64,000 nucleotides of DNA. Origin: an uncultured Spartobacteria bacterium. Lineage in GTDB: Bacteria > Verrucomicrobiota > Verrucomicrobiia > Chthoniobacterales > JAATET01. How positions within the stretch are numbered: position 1 is the first letter of the stretch; each line of letters starts with the position of its first letter. A program made the translations under genes and the position numbers. A model generated the notes under the pieces. That model searched no databases. It had not been told where the DNA came from and saw only the letters and a program-made list of their open reading frames with translations. Location of the stretch: assembly GCA_938011325.1 (NCBI GenBank), contig CALLUD010000021.1, forward strand, positions 28,927 through 92,926, written 5' to 3'. This document shows positions 25,339-34,107 of the stretch, in pieces.

Positions 25339-26058
25339 ATGAAAGCGTGGCGCCTCATCACGATCCTGACGCTCTCAACCTCAACCCTTTGGTCCGCTGA
25401 GACCCGCACATGGACCAGCAGGGACGGCACCGCGACTCTTCAAGCTTCGCTTCACAAAGTAGACGGCGAGAAAGTGATCCTGCTGCTGCCGGACGGACGA
25501 ACGAAGCCGGTCGAGAAAAAGTTTCTTGGCGACGACGATCTTGCCTGGATCGAACAAAACGCTTCAGGAGGAACAGCCGGTGAAAACAGTGGAAGCGGTG
25601 TCGGTGAAACCGCACCCATTCCCGCCGCGTTGAAAGGCAACCTCATCGACGATCGCGGCAATCCCGTGGACCTTGGAACCCGGGAGGGCGGGTATCCGAA
25701 ATACTACATGTTCTATTACTCGGCCTCGTGGTGTCCTCCCTGCCGGTCCTACACGCCGGAGGTCGTGCGCATGGCAAAAAGAATGCGCTCCGAGAGTTTT
25801 ACCGTGATCCTCGTGCCGAGCGATCACAGTCTCGAAGACGAAATCGCCTATTTGAAGGACTACCGCATGCCGTGGCCTGGACTGAAATGGCGCGACAAGG
25901 CATATCCGGGAATCCCCAGGAACCCCGGAGGCGGCATTCCCGCCGCGCGACTGGTGGATGCCGAAGGCAGGACCTTGCTCACCACGGAAGATGTCAACCG
26001 CATGGACTTTCTCGACGAGGTCCAAAAGATCGTGAAAAACGGCGCCGCCGGCAGCTAG
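25339..26058 (+). CDS. SHD1 domain-thioredoxin-like protein
   Basis: A signal peptide (MKAWRLITILTLSTSTLWS) is followed by an SHD1-like domain at about 24-76 (RTWTSRDGTATLQASL, then GRTKPVEKKFLGDDD). After a Gly/Ser linker comes a TlpA-like thioredoxin fold with the redox motif WCPPC. It is probably a periplasmic disulfide oxidoreductase or reductase. This domain pairing is seen in Verrucomicrobiota and Planctomycetes. The start at 25339 (239 residues) gives the cleanest signal peptide; an ATG six codons earlier overlaps the end of the GH18 gene. Confidence 0.85.
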   Translation: MKAWRLITILTLSTSTLWSAETRTWTSRDGTATLQASLHKVDGEKVILLLPDGRTKPVEKKFLGDDDLAWIEQNASGGTAGENSGSGVGETAPIPAALKGNLIDDRGNPVDLGTREGGYPKYYMFYYSASWCPPCRSYTPEVVRMAKRMRSESFTVILVPSDHSLEDEIAYLKDYRMPWPGLKWRDKAYPGIPRNPGGGIPAARLVDAEGRTLLTTEDVNRMDFLDEVQKIVKNGAAGS

Positions 26059-26066
26059 ACTGCGGT

Positions 26067-26480
26067 GTGGTCGAATTTCAGCTCATCTACGAAGGCGGTC
26101 TTCGTTGCACCGCCACACACGGTCCCTCCGGAACCGCCATCGCCACCGACGCCCCGACGGACAATCTTGGTCGCGGCGAGGCGTTCAGCCCCACGGATCT
26201 TTGCGCGACGTCGCTGGGAACGTGCATGGTCACCACAATGGCAATCTACGCCGAGCGCAACGGCATCGACTTCCCGGCCGGTGCCACGCTCGACGTGCGC
26301 AAAATCATGACAAGCGAGCCTCCGCGCCGGATTGCACGGATCGAGGTGGACATGAAACTGCCTCTCCCACCGGATCATCCTTCGCGCGAGGAACTCGAGC
26401 GGGTCGCCATCAACTGCCCCGTCGCGCTCAGCCTTCACCCCGACGTCGAAAAGGCAATGACCTTCGACTGGGTGGGCTGA
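26067..26480 (+). CDS. OsmC/Ohr-family protein
   Basis: The 137-residue protein follows OsmC-like peroxiredoxin-fold proteins: NLGRGEAFSPTDLCATSLGTCMVTTMAIYAE has one of the two reactive cysteines, and INCPVALSLHPDV has the second (segments shown in parts). These enzymes reduce organic hydroperoxides. The start is taken as the in-frame GTG at 26067, right after the thioredoxin gene. The pairing with a thioredoxin-like protein suggests redox stress defence. Confidence 0.85.
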   Translation: MVEFQLIYEGGLRCTATHGPSGTAIATDAPTDNLGRGEAFSPTDLCATSLGTCMVTTMAIYAERNGIDFPAGATLDVRKIMTSEPPRRIARIEVDMKLPLPPDHPSREELERVAINCPVALSLHPDVEKAMTFDWVG

Positions 26481-26579
26481 CTCAATCCATCACCTCGAGC
26501 CATCGCCACGCACAGGCGTGTGCGGAAGGGTTCCGTCGAGGAGCACTCCTATCGTATTCGCGCTGCCAAACCGACGCCG

Positions 26580-27926
26580 TTACTTGCTGCCTGCAAGGGC
26601 GGCAAATTCCTCGGGGAATTTCGCGAGGAAGCTCTGGGTCGGCCAGGAGCAGGCTTCGCCAAAGGCGCAGACCGTGCGACCCGCGATGTTGTCGGCAACA
26701 CTCTTGAGGACCGCGGGATCGTTCGGCTGGCCGTTGCCGGCCAGCATGCGCGTCGTCATTTTCGACATCCACAGGCTGCCTTCGCGGCATGGCGTGCATT
26801 GGCCGCAGCTCTCGTGGGCGTAGAACTGGTTCAGATTGTTGAGCGCCCAGACCATGTCGCGGGAGTCGTCCATCACCATCACGCCGCCGGAACCGATCAT
26901 CGTTCCGACGGACGCGAGCGTCGCCGCATCCATCACGACATCGAGCATCGGCAGCTCCTTCTCGACCATTTCGCCATCCGGTCCCTTGACCTTGACCTTG
27001 TAAACCTCGTCGGCCCGCATGACTTTTGCGGAGCTGCCTCCGGGGATCACGGCCTTCAGCTTGCGGCCGGGACGCAGCCCTCCGCAAATGTCGAAAATCA
27101 ACTCCCGCAGCGTCACGGCGCCGGCCGGCAGCTCGTAGAAGCCGGGCTTCATCACGTCGCCGCTCACGCCGAGCGTGCGCGTGCCGCCATCGCCGGGCGT
27201 GCCCATTTTCGCGTATTCCTCGGGACCGAGGCGAAGAATGTGGACGACGTGGCAGAGGGTCTCGACGTTGTTGACGATCGTCGGCGACATGTAGAGGCCG
27301 AGCACCGCCGGGAAATAGGGCGGCTTGATGCGGGGATACGGCCGCTTGCCCTCGAGCGATTCGAGGAGACTTGTTTCCTCGCCGCAAATGTAGGCCGCCG
27401 CACCCTGGTGCACGTAAATGTCGCAATCGAACCCGCTTCCGCAGATGTTTTTGCCGACGAAGCCCCGCGCCTTCGCCTCCTTGATCGCGTTCCAGACGAT
27501 GCGCGCGGCATGCGGGAACTCGCAACGAATGTAGATGTAGGCGAGCTTGACGTTGAGCGCCCATGCGGCGATCAACACGCCCTCGATGAGCTGGTGCGGA
27601 TCGTTGTGCAGGATGTAACGGTCCTTGAACGTTCCCGGCTCGGACTCGTCGCCGTTGACGACAATGTAGTGCGGCTTGCCGTCGTCGCGCTTGATGAAGC
27701 TCCATTTCACACCGCACGGAAAGCCCGCGCCGCCCCGCCCGCGGAGATTTGCGGCCTTTACGGCATCGACGATTTCCTGCGGCTGCATGCCGAGCGCTTT
27801 CTTGAGCATCTCGTAGCCGCCGGCTTTGAGGTAGGTGTCGATGTCGGGAGACCATCCGGGCTTGCTGATGCGCTCGAAGATGATGCGGCGCTCCTTCGGG
27901 TGAGGCTCGTGGATCAGGGAACTCAT
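26580..27926 (-). CDS. nuoF: NADH-quinone oxidoreductase subunit F
   Basis: The 448-residue protein binds NADH and FMN and carries a 4Fe-4S cluster. GRGGAGFPCGVKW and NGDESEPGTFKDR form the nucleotide and flavin sites. ESCGQCTPCREG with a later Cys (CAFGEACSWP) forms the cluster. It receives electrons from NADH in complex I and passes them to NuoE and NuoG. It lies 37 bp after nuoE. NuoG is not in this window. Confidence 0.97.
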   Translation of the reverse strand: MSSLIHEPHPKERRIIFERISKPGWSPDIDTYLKAGGYEMLKKALGMQPQEIVDAVKAANLRGRGGAGFPCGVKWSFIKRDDGKPHYIVVNGDESEPGTFKDRYILHNDPHQLIEGVLIAAWALNVKLAYIYIRCEFPHAARIVWNAIKEAKARGFVGKNICGSGFDCDIYVHQGAAAYICGEETSLLESLEGKRPYPRIKPPYFPAVLGLYMSPTIVNNVETLCHVVHILRLGPEEYAKMGTPGDGGTRTLGVSGDVMKPGFYELPAGAVTLRELIFDICGGLRPGRKLKAVIPGGSSAKVMRADEVYKVKVKGPDGEMVEKELPMLDVVMDAATLASVGTMIGSGGVMVMDDSRDMVWALNNLNQFYAHESCGQCTPCREGSLWMSKMTTRMLAGNGQPNDPAVLKSVADNIAGRTVCAFGEACSWPTQSFLAKFPEEFAALAGSK

Positions 27927-27963
27927 TCCAGGCGAAAGTCGAAAAAACTAGGGTCGAGACCGG

Positions 27964-28494
27964 TTATTCGTATTGCTTCACGATGTTGGGGACCTGGTCG
28001 GGGGTCACCTTCTCGTGGAGGTCGTCGTTGATCAGGCAAACAGGCGCGGTGCCGCAGCTCGCGAGGCACTCGACGAATTCGACGCTGAATTTTCCGTCCG
28101 GACTGGTTGGCGGCGCATGTCCGTAGCCGTGATGCTCCGCCTTCGGGTCCACTCCGGTGGCTTCGCAGAATTTCTCGCGCAGCTCGTAGGAACCGGCCAT
28201 CGCGCATGCCAGCGTGCGGCAGACCCGGATGATCGTTTTGCCCGCCGCCTCACGGCGGAACCACGGATAAAACGTGACGAGCTCGTAAATGTTCACCGGA
28301 GTGAGGTCGAGCTTCGCGGCAATCCACTCGATCCCGGAGTCGTCAATGTATCCGAAGTGGTTCTGCCAGAGGTGTAAAAGCGGCAGCGAGGCGCTGCGCT
28401 TGGAAACCGGGTAGTGGGAAATGGCTTCTTCAATCTCGGCCAGCAACTCGGCGGGGATGTTGTCGGCCTGTCGGGTGGTCTCCGTTGTCGTCAT
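27964..28494 (-). CDS. nuoE: NADH-quinone oxidoreductase subunit E
   Basis: The 176-residue protein carries the N1a-type 2Fe-2S ligands CRTLAC and CLASC in the thioredoxin-like fold typical of NuoE. It forms the NADH dehydrogenase module with NuoF. The N-terminal 20 residues are variable. The gene is separated from nuoD by two small plus-strand genes. Confidence 0.96.
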   Translation of the reverse strand: MTTTETTRQADNIPAELLAEIEEAISHYPVSKRSASLPLLHLWQNHFGYIDDSGIEWIAAKLDLTPVNIYELVTFYPWFRREAAGKTIIRVCRTLACAMAGSYELREKFCEATGVDPKAEHHGYGHAPPTSPDGKFSVEFVECLASCGTAPVCLINDDLHEKVTPDQVPNIVKQYE

Positions 28495-28760
28495 CGAGCG
28501 CTTGTCATCATTCAGAAAATCGCCGCAGCGTCCATGCTCATTTTCCAGAGAGATGGATGGATGTCACGGCACCGGGTTCGCAATCTCCCGAATGGGTTGC
28601 ATTTTGCACGGCGAAGGAGGCGTTTTCGTGCAAATCGCTTCAAAAGCGAAGCAGTTCGGGAGCCACTATAAATTCGCAAGAAACTCAACCTCAAATCGTT
28701 ATGGGAATTCAAATCCTCCTGGCACAACGAGTGCGATGAAATGAAGGCAAATACGTAGTC
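28495..28760. other. Intergenic region between nuoE and a small lipoprotein
   Basis: These 266 bases hold the divergent promoters of nuoE and of the lipoprotein at 28761. A TATAAA box at 28667-28672 (plus) has only a weak partner at the -35 position. A short inverted repeat (CGCTT and AAGCG) lies at 28636-28648. A 12-codon open frame beginning with an ATG at 28700 is probably fortuitous. I see no structured RNA or operator here. Confidence 0.4.
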
Positions 28761-28940
28761 ATGAAAAAAGCACTCTTTCTTGCATCACTTGTGGCGGTGC
28801 TGGGTTTCATCCCGGTCGGCTGTGTCTCTGTGAAGAATGACGAACCGGACACCGTAACCAGCCGGACAACCACCACGACCGTGGACCCGGTGCTGGCACC
28901 GTCGACCTCCGTTTCGAGAACCACCACAACGACCTACTGA
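28761..28940 (+). CDS. Small lipoprotein, Thr-rich C-terminus
   Basis: The 59-residue protein MKKALFLASLVAVLGFIP has a lipobox ending in PVGC at about residue 21. The mature part is short (about 38 residues) and contains two TTTTT-like threonine runs (RTTTTTVD and RTTTTTTY). It should be anchored in a membrane by lipidation. No family is recognised. It sits with the following gene between nuoE and nuoD on the opposite strand. Confidence 0.7.
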   Translation: MKKALFLASLVAVLGFIPVGCVSVKNDEPDTVTSRTTTTTVDPVLAPSTSVSRTTTTTY

Positions 28941-28944
28941 TTCC

Positions 28945-29163
28945 ATGAGCTCTTCCCTGCAACGCTATCTCGACTGTTACCGGGACAAGATGGAAGTCTC
29001 CGCATTCATTCGCGAGCGGGAGGAACTCTGGGCGGCCATCGAGGACGTGCCCCCGCTCCCGGAGAGACCCCGCTGGCCACTCATCGGACTCCTCCTCAGC
29101 CTTAGTGCAGGCTCGATCGCCATCTACGCGGCCGGACAGGTCGCGAGCCTCGTGATTCAGTAA
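28945..29163 (+). CDS. Small single-pass membrane protein
   Basis: The 72-residue protein has a soluble N-terminal part (MSSSLQRYLDCYRDKMEVSA), a proline-rich linker (EDVPPLPERPRW) and one hydrophobic segment near the C-terminus. It starts 4 bp after the lipoprotein stop, so the two are probably co-transcribed. No known family. Its position suggests a role near respiratory complexes, but that is only proximity. Confidence 0.7.
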   Translation: MSSSLQRYLDCYRDKMEVSAFIREREELWAAIEDVPPLPERPRWPLIGLLLSLSAGSIAIYAAGQVASLVIQ

Positions 29164-29181
29164 CCGGTGGCGAAATGCGAC

Positions 29182-30429
29182 CTAGCGGTCGCACTCGCCC
29201 ATCACGAAGTCGATGCTTCCGAGGATGCTGACCACGTCGCTGACGAGGTGGCCGGGCAGGATCTTCGGAAGAATGGACAGGTTCACGAACGATGGGGCGC
29301 GAATCTTGAGCCGGTAAGGCACGCCGCCGCCAAGGCTGTAGATGTAGAATCCGAGTTCACCCTTCGGGTTCTCCGCTCCAAAATAAACCTCACCCGGAGG
29401 CGCATCGACGCCCTCGGTGGCCACGATGAAGTGGTGGATTAACTCCTCCATCTTCGTGAGAACCGCGACCTTGTCGGGCAGCGTGCTCTTGGGATCATGC
29501 ACGTTGATTGGACCGGACGGGAGCTTGTCGATTACCTGCTCGAGAATGCGAACGCTCTGCCGCATCTCCTCCATTCGCACGAGATAGCGGTCGTAGCAGT
29601 CGCCGACCTGGCCGATCGGGATCTCGAAATCGTATTTATCGTAATCGAGATACGGATGCTTTTTGCGCAAATCGTGCTCGATGCCGCTGCCGCGAAGATT
29701 GGGCCCGGAGATGGCGTAAGCGATCGCGTCCTCCTTGCTGATCACGCCGACATCCTTCGTGCGATCGATGAAGATGCGATTTCTCGTGAGCAGCTTGTCG
29801 ATCTCCACAAGTGCCTTCTTGAAGCCCTCCACAAATTCCTTGAGCTGCGGAATGAACGTGGGCGGCAAATCGCGCGTCTGCCCGCCAATGCGCGTGTAGC
29901 TCGTGGTGAAGCGCGCTCCGCTGAGGTTTTCGACGAGGTTGTAAATCTTTTCGCGCTCCGTGAACGTCCACAGGAACACGGTCGTCGCGCCAAGATCCAT
30001 GCCGAAGGCGCCCAGCCCGAGCAGGTGCGAGGAAATGCGCCCGAGCTCGCAGCAGATCACGCGAATCGCCTTTCCGCGAGGCGGCAACTCCCAACCCATC
30101 AATTTCTCGACGGCCAGCGCGAAGGCCACGTTGTTGGCGATCGGCGCGAGATAATCGAGCCGGTCCGTATACGGCACAAACTGGTTGTATTGGACGTTCT
30201 CCGCGATCTTCTCGTCGCCGCGATGCAGGTAACCGACATCCGGGGTCGCCTTCGTGATCACCTCGCCATCGAGCTCAAGCACGATGCGCAGAACGCCGTG
30301 CGTCGAAGGGTGCGATGGCCCCATGTTCAACGTGAGCGTTTCGCCCAGCAGCTCTCCGCCCTCCTGGGCGCTTCGCAGGTTTTGCAGGCTCCGGGCCAGC
30401 GTGTCGGGTTGCTCGATCGTCGTGGGCAT
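29182..30429 (-). CDS. nuoD: NADH-quinone oxidoreductase subunit D
   Basis: The 415-residue subunit belongs to the quinone-binding module of complex I. GPSHPSTHGVLR, the conserved His region at the quinone pocket, and VGYLHRGDEKIAE and TRIGGQTRDLPP (NuoD signatures) are all present. An N-terminal extension of about 30 residues precedes the conserved core. The next complex I genes on this strand are nuoE and nuoF. The membrane subunits are not in the window. Confidence 0.97.
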   Translation of the reverse strand: MPTTIEQPDTLARSLQNLRSAQEGGELLGETLTLNMGPSHPSTHGVLRIVLELDGEVITKATPDVGYLHRGDEKIAENVQYNQFVPYTDRLDYLAPIANNVAFALAVEKLMGWELPPRGKAIRVICCELGRISSHLLGLGAFGMDLGATTVFLWTFTEREKIYNLVENLSGARFTTSYTRIGGQTRDLPPTFIPQLKEFVEGFKKALVEIDKLLTRNRIFIDRTKDVGVISKEDAIAYAISGPNLRGSGIEHDLRKKHPYLDYDKYDFEIPIGQVGDCYDRYLVRMEEMRQSVRILEQVIDKLPSGPINVHDPKSTLPDKVAVLTKMEELIHHFIVATEGVDAPPGEVYFGAENPKGELGFYIYSLGGGVPYRLKIRAPSFVNLSILPKILPGHLVSDVVSILGSIDFVMGECDR

Positions 30430-30475
30430 TCCTGAATTACAAGGTTTTTTCGGTTTCGGCCTTTGACCCGCCGCA

Positions 30476-30499
30476 ACTTTGTGAAAAATTTCACAAAGT
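30476..30499. promoter_or_regulatory. Rex-type operator between nuoD and ndh
   Basis: A perfect inverted repeat with 11-bp arms (ACTTTGTGAAA, mirrored as TTTCACAAAGT) around a 2-base centre. Its core TTGTGAAAAATTTCACAA fits the Rex consensus TTGTGAANNNNTTCACAA exactly. Rex is a repressor that responds to the NADH/NAD ratio. The site lies 3 bp before the ndh GTG start and covers its leader and the region just after a TTGACC box (30463-30468). It is 47 bp from the nuoD start, so it could control either or both genes. The Rex assignment is inferred from the motif; no rex gene is in the window. Confidence 0.75.
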
Positions 30500-30502
30500 C
30501 AC

Positions 30503-31831
30503 GTGAATCACCAATCACCATCCTCAGCCGGCCCCCAAAATGCAAGCCTGCCTGTTGTCGTCATTGTCGGGGGTGGCTTCGGAGGAATCTCCGCCGCGCG
30601 TGCACTGAAGGACACGCCGGTCCGCGTCATCCTTCTGGACCGCACAAATCACCACCTGTTCCAGCCGTTGCTTTATCAGGTGGCCACGGCGGGACTTTCC
30701 CCGGCCGATATCGCGAAGCCGATTCGTTCCGTGTTGCGGGATCAGGAAAACACAACCGTCATCATGTCCGAGGTTCTGGCCATTCAGCCGGAGCGCCGGG
30801 AGGTTGTCACGCAGGATGGCGCGATTTGCTACGACCATCTCATCGTCGCCACCGGGGCACGGCACAGCTATTTCGGGCACGATGAATGGGAGAGTTTGGC
30901 TCCGGGATTGAAGAGTCTGCACGATGCCATCGGCCTCCGACGCCGGATTCTCACCGCGTTCGAGGAGGCAGAGAAGTCGACAAGTCCGGAAGTGCGCGAG
31001 GCGTTCCTTACGTTTGTCGTTGTCGGCGGAGGGCCCACAGGCGTGGAAATGGCCGGTGCGATCGCCGAACTTGCCCACAAGACGCTCGCGCGGGATTTTC
31101 GCCACATCGATCCCAGGCAGACGCGGGTCATTCTCGTCGAAGCGGGGCCGCGAGTGTTGCCGGCTTTCGACGAGTCGCTGTCGGCAAGCGCCGGACGCCA
31201 GCTCGAGAATCTGAACGTCGAGGTGCGGATCAATGACCCCGTGCTGAACGTTGAGGACGGGGTCGTCACCCTCAAGAGCGGAAAAATCCCCTGCCATACG
31301 GTCGTCTGGGCGGCCGGGAATGCCGCTTCTCCGTTGGCGAGGCAGATCGGCTGCGAGACGGACAAAGCCGGACGCGCAAAGGTGAATCGAGATCTCACCG
31401 TGTCGGGACGCCCGGAGATTCAGGCCATCGGCGACATGGTCGCGCTGACCTATGGCAGGGATAACAAACCCGTGCCCGGCCTTGCGCCGGCGGCCATGCA
31501 GATGGGGCGGCACGCCGCCGCCAACATCCGGCGTCAGCTGGAGGGAAAGCCGACCAGGCCCTTCAAGTATTTGGACAAAGGCAGCCTTGCCACCATTGGA
31601 CGTCTTGCCGGCGTGGGAGACATTCGCGGGTTGAGGTTCAGCGGCCCTCTCGCCTGGGCGGCATGGGCATTCGTCCACCTGTATTTTCTCATTGGGTTCC
31701 GCAACCGGGTGCTCGTCTTCATTCAATGGGCCTGGGCCTACTTCACCTACGGTCGCGGCGCGCGTTTGATCTCCGAGCCGCCTCCGCCACTGGATCCACA
31801 ACTTCCCAATTCAAGCGCCGGCGGCTCCTAA
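30503..31831 (+). CDS. ndh: Type II NADH dehydrogenase (NDH-2)
   Basis: The 442-residue flavoprotein has an N-terminal FAD-binding Rossmann fold (VIVGGGFGGISAARAL) and a second NADH-binding GGGPTG motif. YLDKGSLATIGR and a C-terminal amphipathic/membrane-anchoring region follow. It oxidises NADH at the membrane surface without pumping protons. The GTG at 30503 is the only reasonable start. No ribosome binding site precedes it, and the operator lies directly upstream, so leaderless translation is possible. Confidence 0.93.
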   Translation: MNHQSPSSAGPQNASLPVVVIVGGGFGGISAARALKDTPVRVILLDRTNHHLFQPLLYQVATAGLSPADIAKPIRSVLRDQENTTVIMSEVLAIQPERREVVTQDGAICYDHLIVATGARHSYFGHDEWESLAPGLKSLHDAIGLRRRILTAFEEAEKSTSPEVREAFLTFVVVGGGPTGVEMAGAIAELAHKTLARDFRHIDPRQTRVILVEAGPRVLPAFDESLSASAGRQLENLNVEVRINDPVLNVEDGVVTLKSGKIPCHTVVWAAGNAASPLARQIGCETDKAGRAKVNRDLTVSGRPEIQAIGDMVALTYGRDNKPVPGLAPAAMQMGRHAAANIRRQLEGKPTRPFKYLDKGSLATIGRLAGVGDIRGLRFSGPLAWAAWAFVHLYFLIGFRNRVLVFIQWAWAYFTYGRGARLISEPPPPLDPQLPNSSAGGS

Positions 31832-31847
31832 CCTCCTCCTCCGAATC

Positions 31848-31885
31848 CAAAAAAGAAAGGGCGCGACTCTCATCGCCGCGCCCTT
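31848..31885 (-). terminator. Terminator between ndh and the repeat PEP-CTERM gene
   Basis: AAGGGCGCG pairs with CGCGCCCTT around an 11-base loop. On the minus strand it is followed by TTTCTTTTTT, a good termination tract for the gene at 31921. On the plus strand it may also end ndh transcripts weakly. Confidence 0.75.
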
Positions 31886-31920
31886 GTCTTGATTCCTGAG
31901 GTCACTCGGACGTCGGGGGA

Positions 31921-34107
31921 TCAGGAATTTTCGGTCGTCCGCCGACGGCGCAGGGCAAAGACCAGCCCAAGCGCCGCAAGACCAACGACTCCAAGGTTCT
32001 GTGGCTCGGGAATCACGACCGAGGTGACTTCCAGGATGCCATCTCCACTGAAGACGGCCAGTTCAAAGTCAGCCCCCGATCCGGGCCGCCCATAGGTTCC
32101 AATCGGCTGAACCTCACCATTAATGACAAGCGCATTGATGGTATCAGTCCCGGTAAAATTGAGATCGAAGATGGACCCATCGCGAATTGAGACATTCGAG
32201 CTATCCGCAAGAAAGCCCGTTGTGATGCTCAGAACTCCATCGAGGATTGCCGTATCCCCGATATAGGCGTTCAGCCCACTCAAAATGAGCGTTCCCTCTC
32301 CAATCTTCGCCAGATTGCCTTCACCCACCAGTCCCAAGGTAATCTCCACATCGAACCCGCTCGTATCGACGACGAGTCCGCCCGATTCGATGATCACCTG
32401 CTCCTCCTCGAAACCGGCAATGAAATCAACGCTGTCCGCAGCAGCAACCAGGGTGCCTCCATTGAAGTGAACGGAGCCTGTCCCGTTCCCTTTCACGATC
32501 CCCTCTGTAACCAGCCGCCCGCCATTCAAGTTCAGGGTGCCGCTGCTGCCTGTATCCGAGGACACGGAAACCATCCTGGCATTTACCACAGCCGTGCCGC
32601 TGATATTCAGGGTGCCGTTGGTATCATTATGCACGCCAAGGCGGATCACCTTGTGGTTCGAGGTTCCACCGGTCGCATTCCACACCGCAACACTGCCCGG
32701 CTGCTCAGCCAACCAGGTCTCGGAGTTGACGTTGTTGAAGACGCCTCCGCTTTGGTTGATGACCGCGTTGGCCGTGGCACTTCCTTCGGAGGTGAAGAAC
32801 TGACCTTCAGCTACGCCATTTCCGTCTACACCGTTGGTGTAAGAGCCTGTCGCTTTAAAGTTAAAAGTGCCTCCGGAAATGTTGAGCGTTCCGGCGCCGT
32901 GGTTGCGGCCCACCGACACCCAACTGTTGGTATCGACCGTGCCGCCCTCGAGATTCATCACACCAACCGTCGTTGAATTTCCCTCCGCAGCAATCCAAAG
33001 CTCTCCACTCTGAACATCCAGGTGCGCGTTGCCCCTAATGGTCAACTCGCCGTTACTTGCGGGACCTTCGTGGCCATTGCCAACAGAAAAATTATCCCCC
33101 CCCGTTTTTACAAACGTCGCATCCCCTTCAAGGACCATCTTCCCCTCGGAGGTCCGACGTCCAATGACCACCCAGGAATTGACGGTTACGTTGCTGGTCC
33201 CACTGATATTCAGAGTGCCCTTGCTGTTGGCCTCATCACCCACCCAAAGCTCACTTGCGAAAACCGAGACATTGTCCTGAAAAGTCGCGTCCGCAGTGCC
33301 CCCTTGGTTGCCTATAACGAGTCTTGCCGTGGTCAGTTCAGCATCATCCTTCACCGTCAGGTGACCCAGTCCACCCCGGCCAATATGTGTCTCCCCCGCA
33401 GAGAGGCGTCCCGTGCCCGACACGTCCACCGTGCCCTCGCTTGATCCCCCTTCGCCGACATAGAGATTCCCGGTCACGATAACGCTTGCGGTGTTCTCCC
33501 CAATCAGCTCTCCAGCAACGTTCAAGGTCGCATTTCCACCACTGCCGACGATCATCCAGTCGTCAGTGATCCATTGAGCCTGCTCAGTAACGGACAAAGT
33601 GCCAGTGGAACCTGCGCTGGCGGCGATGCGAGTGATGTTTCCAGGCAAACCCAGGAAACTTGCGTTGCCGGAAAGATTAATCGAACCGGTGCCGCCAAAG
33701 TCGCCAATGCGCACCCGCGCTCCCGTCACAGACGAATCACCGGATATATTCAAAGTGCCCGTCAGACCTTCGGTGGGGCCCACGTAAATCGCCCAAGGCC
33801 CGTTATCGATCCCGAACACATCAAGACTTCCGCCTGTTTGATTGACCACGCCATCATCAATCCGAAGCCGGCCCAGCTCTACCTCATCTCCGGATTGAAT
33901 CACCGCCGTGCCACCATTGTTGACGAATGCATCGTCCACCACTGTCGGCACGCCCACCGGATCCCAGTTGGTGTCGGTCGTGAACAAACCGTCCTCGACG
34001 TTCCAGGAATAGTCCGCAGCAAGGGCGGGCTTTGTAGCGGCTACAGCGGCGATAACACTGCACGCAATGCCGAAGGAAGGGGCAAGATGAAGACGACGCT
34101 TTTGCAT
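31921..34107 (-). CDS. Large PEP-CTERM protein of tandem beta-strand repeats
   Basis: The 728-residue secreted protein has a signal peptide (IACSVIAAVAATKPALA). A first strand-rich segment with NW and DDAFVN motifs common to pectin-lyase-like autotransporter domains follows. Then come many imperfect repeats of the pattern GTLNISGT or GTLNLNGG with W-x-x-x-G residues, predicting a long right-handed beta helix. The C-terminus VIPEPQNLGVVGLAAL followed by RRRRTTENS is a sorting tag. The start at 34107 (MQKRRLHLAPSFG) is chosen for the signal peptide; the open frame continues 70 codons upstream. The gene looks less GC-rich than its neighbours. Function unknown; possibly an adhesin or surface-layer component. 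Confidence 0.85.
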   Translation of the reverse strand: MQKRRLHLAPSFGIACSVIAAVAATKPALAADYSWNVEDGLFTTDTNWDPVGVPTVVDDAFVNNGGTAVIQSGDEVELGRLRIDDGVVNQTGGSLDVFGIDNGPWAIYVGPTEGLTGTLNISGDSSVTGARVRIGDFGGTGSINLSGNASFLGLPGNITRIAASAGSTGTLSVTEQAQWITDDWMIVGSGGNATLNVAGELIGENTASVIVTGNLYVGEGGSSEGTVDVSGTGRLSAGETHIGRGGLGHLTVKDDAELTTARLVIGNQGGTADATFQDNVSVFASELWVGDEANSKGTLNISGTSNVTVNSWVVIGRRTSEGKMVLEGDATFVKTGGDNFSVGNGHEGPASNGELTIRGNAHLDVQSGELWIAAEGNSTTVGVMNLEGGTVDTNSWVSVGRNHGAGTLNISGGTFNFKATGSYTNGVDGNGVAEGQFFTSEGSATANAVINQSGGVFNNVNSETWLAEQPGSVAVWNATGGTSNHKVIRLGVHNDTNGTLNISGTAVVNARMVSVSSDTGSSGTLNLNGGRLVTEGIVKGNGTGSVHFNGGTLVAAADSVDFIAGFEEEQVIIESGGLVVDTSGFDVEITLGLVGEGNLAKIGEGTLILSGLNAYIGDTAILDGVLSITTGFLADSSNVSIRDGSIFDLNFTGTDTINALVINGEVQPIGTYGRPGSGADFELAVFSGDGILEVTSVVIPEPQNLGVVGLAALGLVFALRRRRTTENS

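Noticed and set aside
26481..26579. GCACA...TGTGC hairpin between the convergent OsmC-like and nuoF genes as a terminator
   Set aside because: The stem is short and no T tract follows on either strand.
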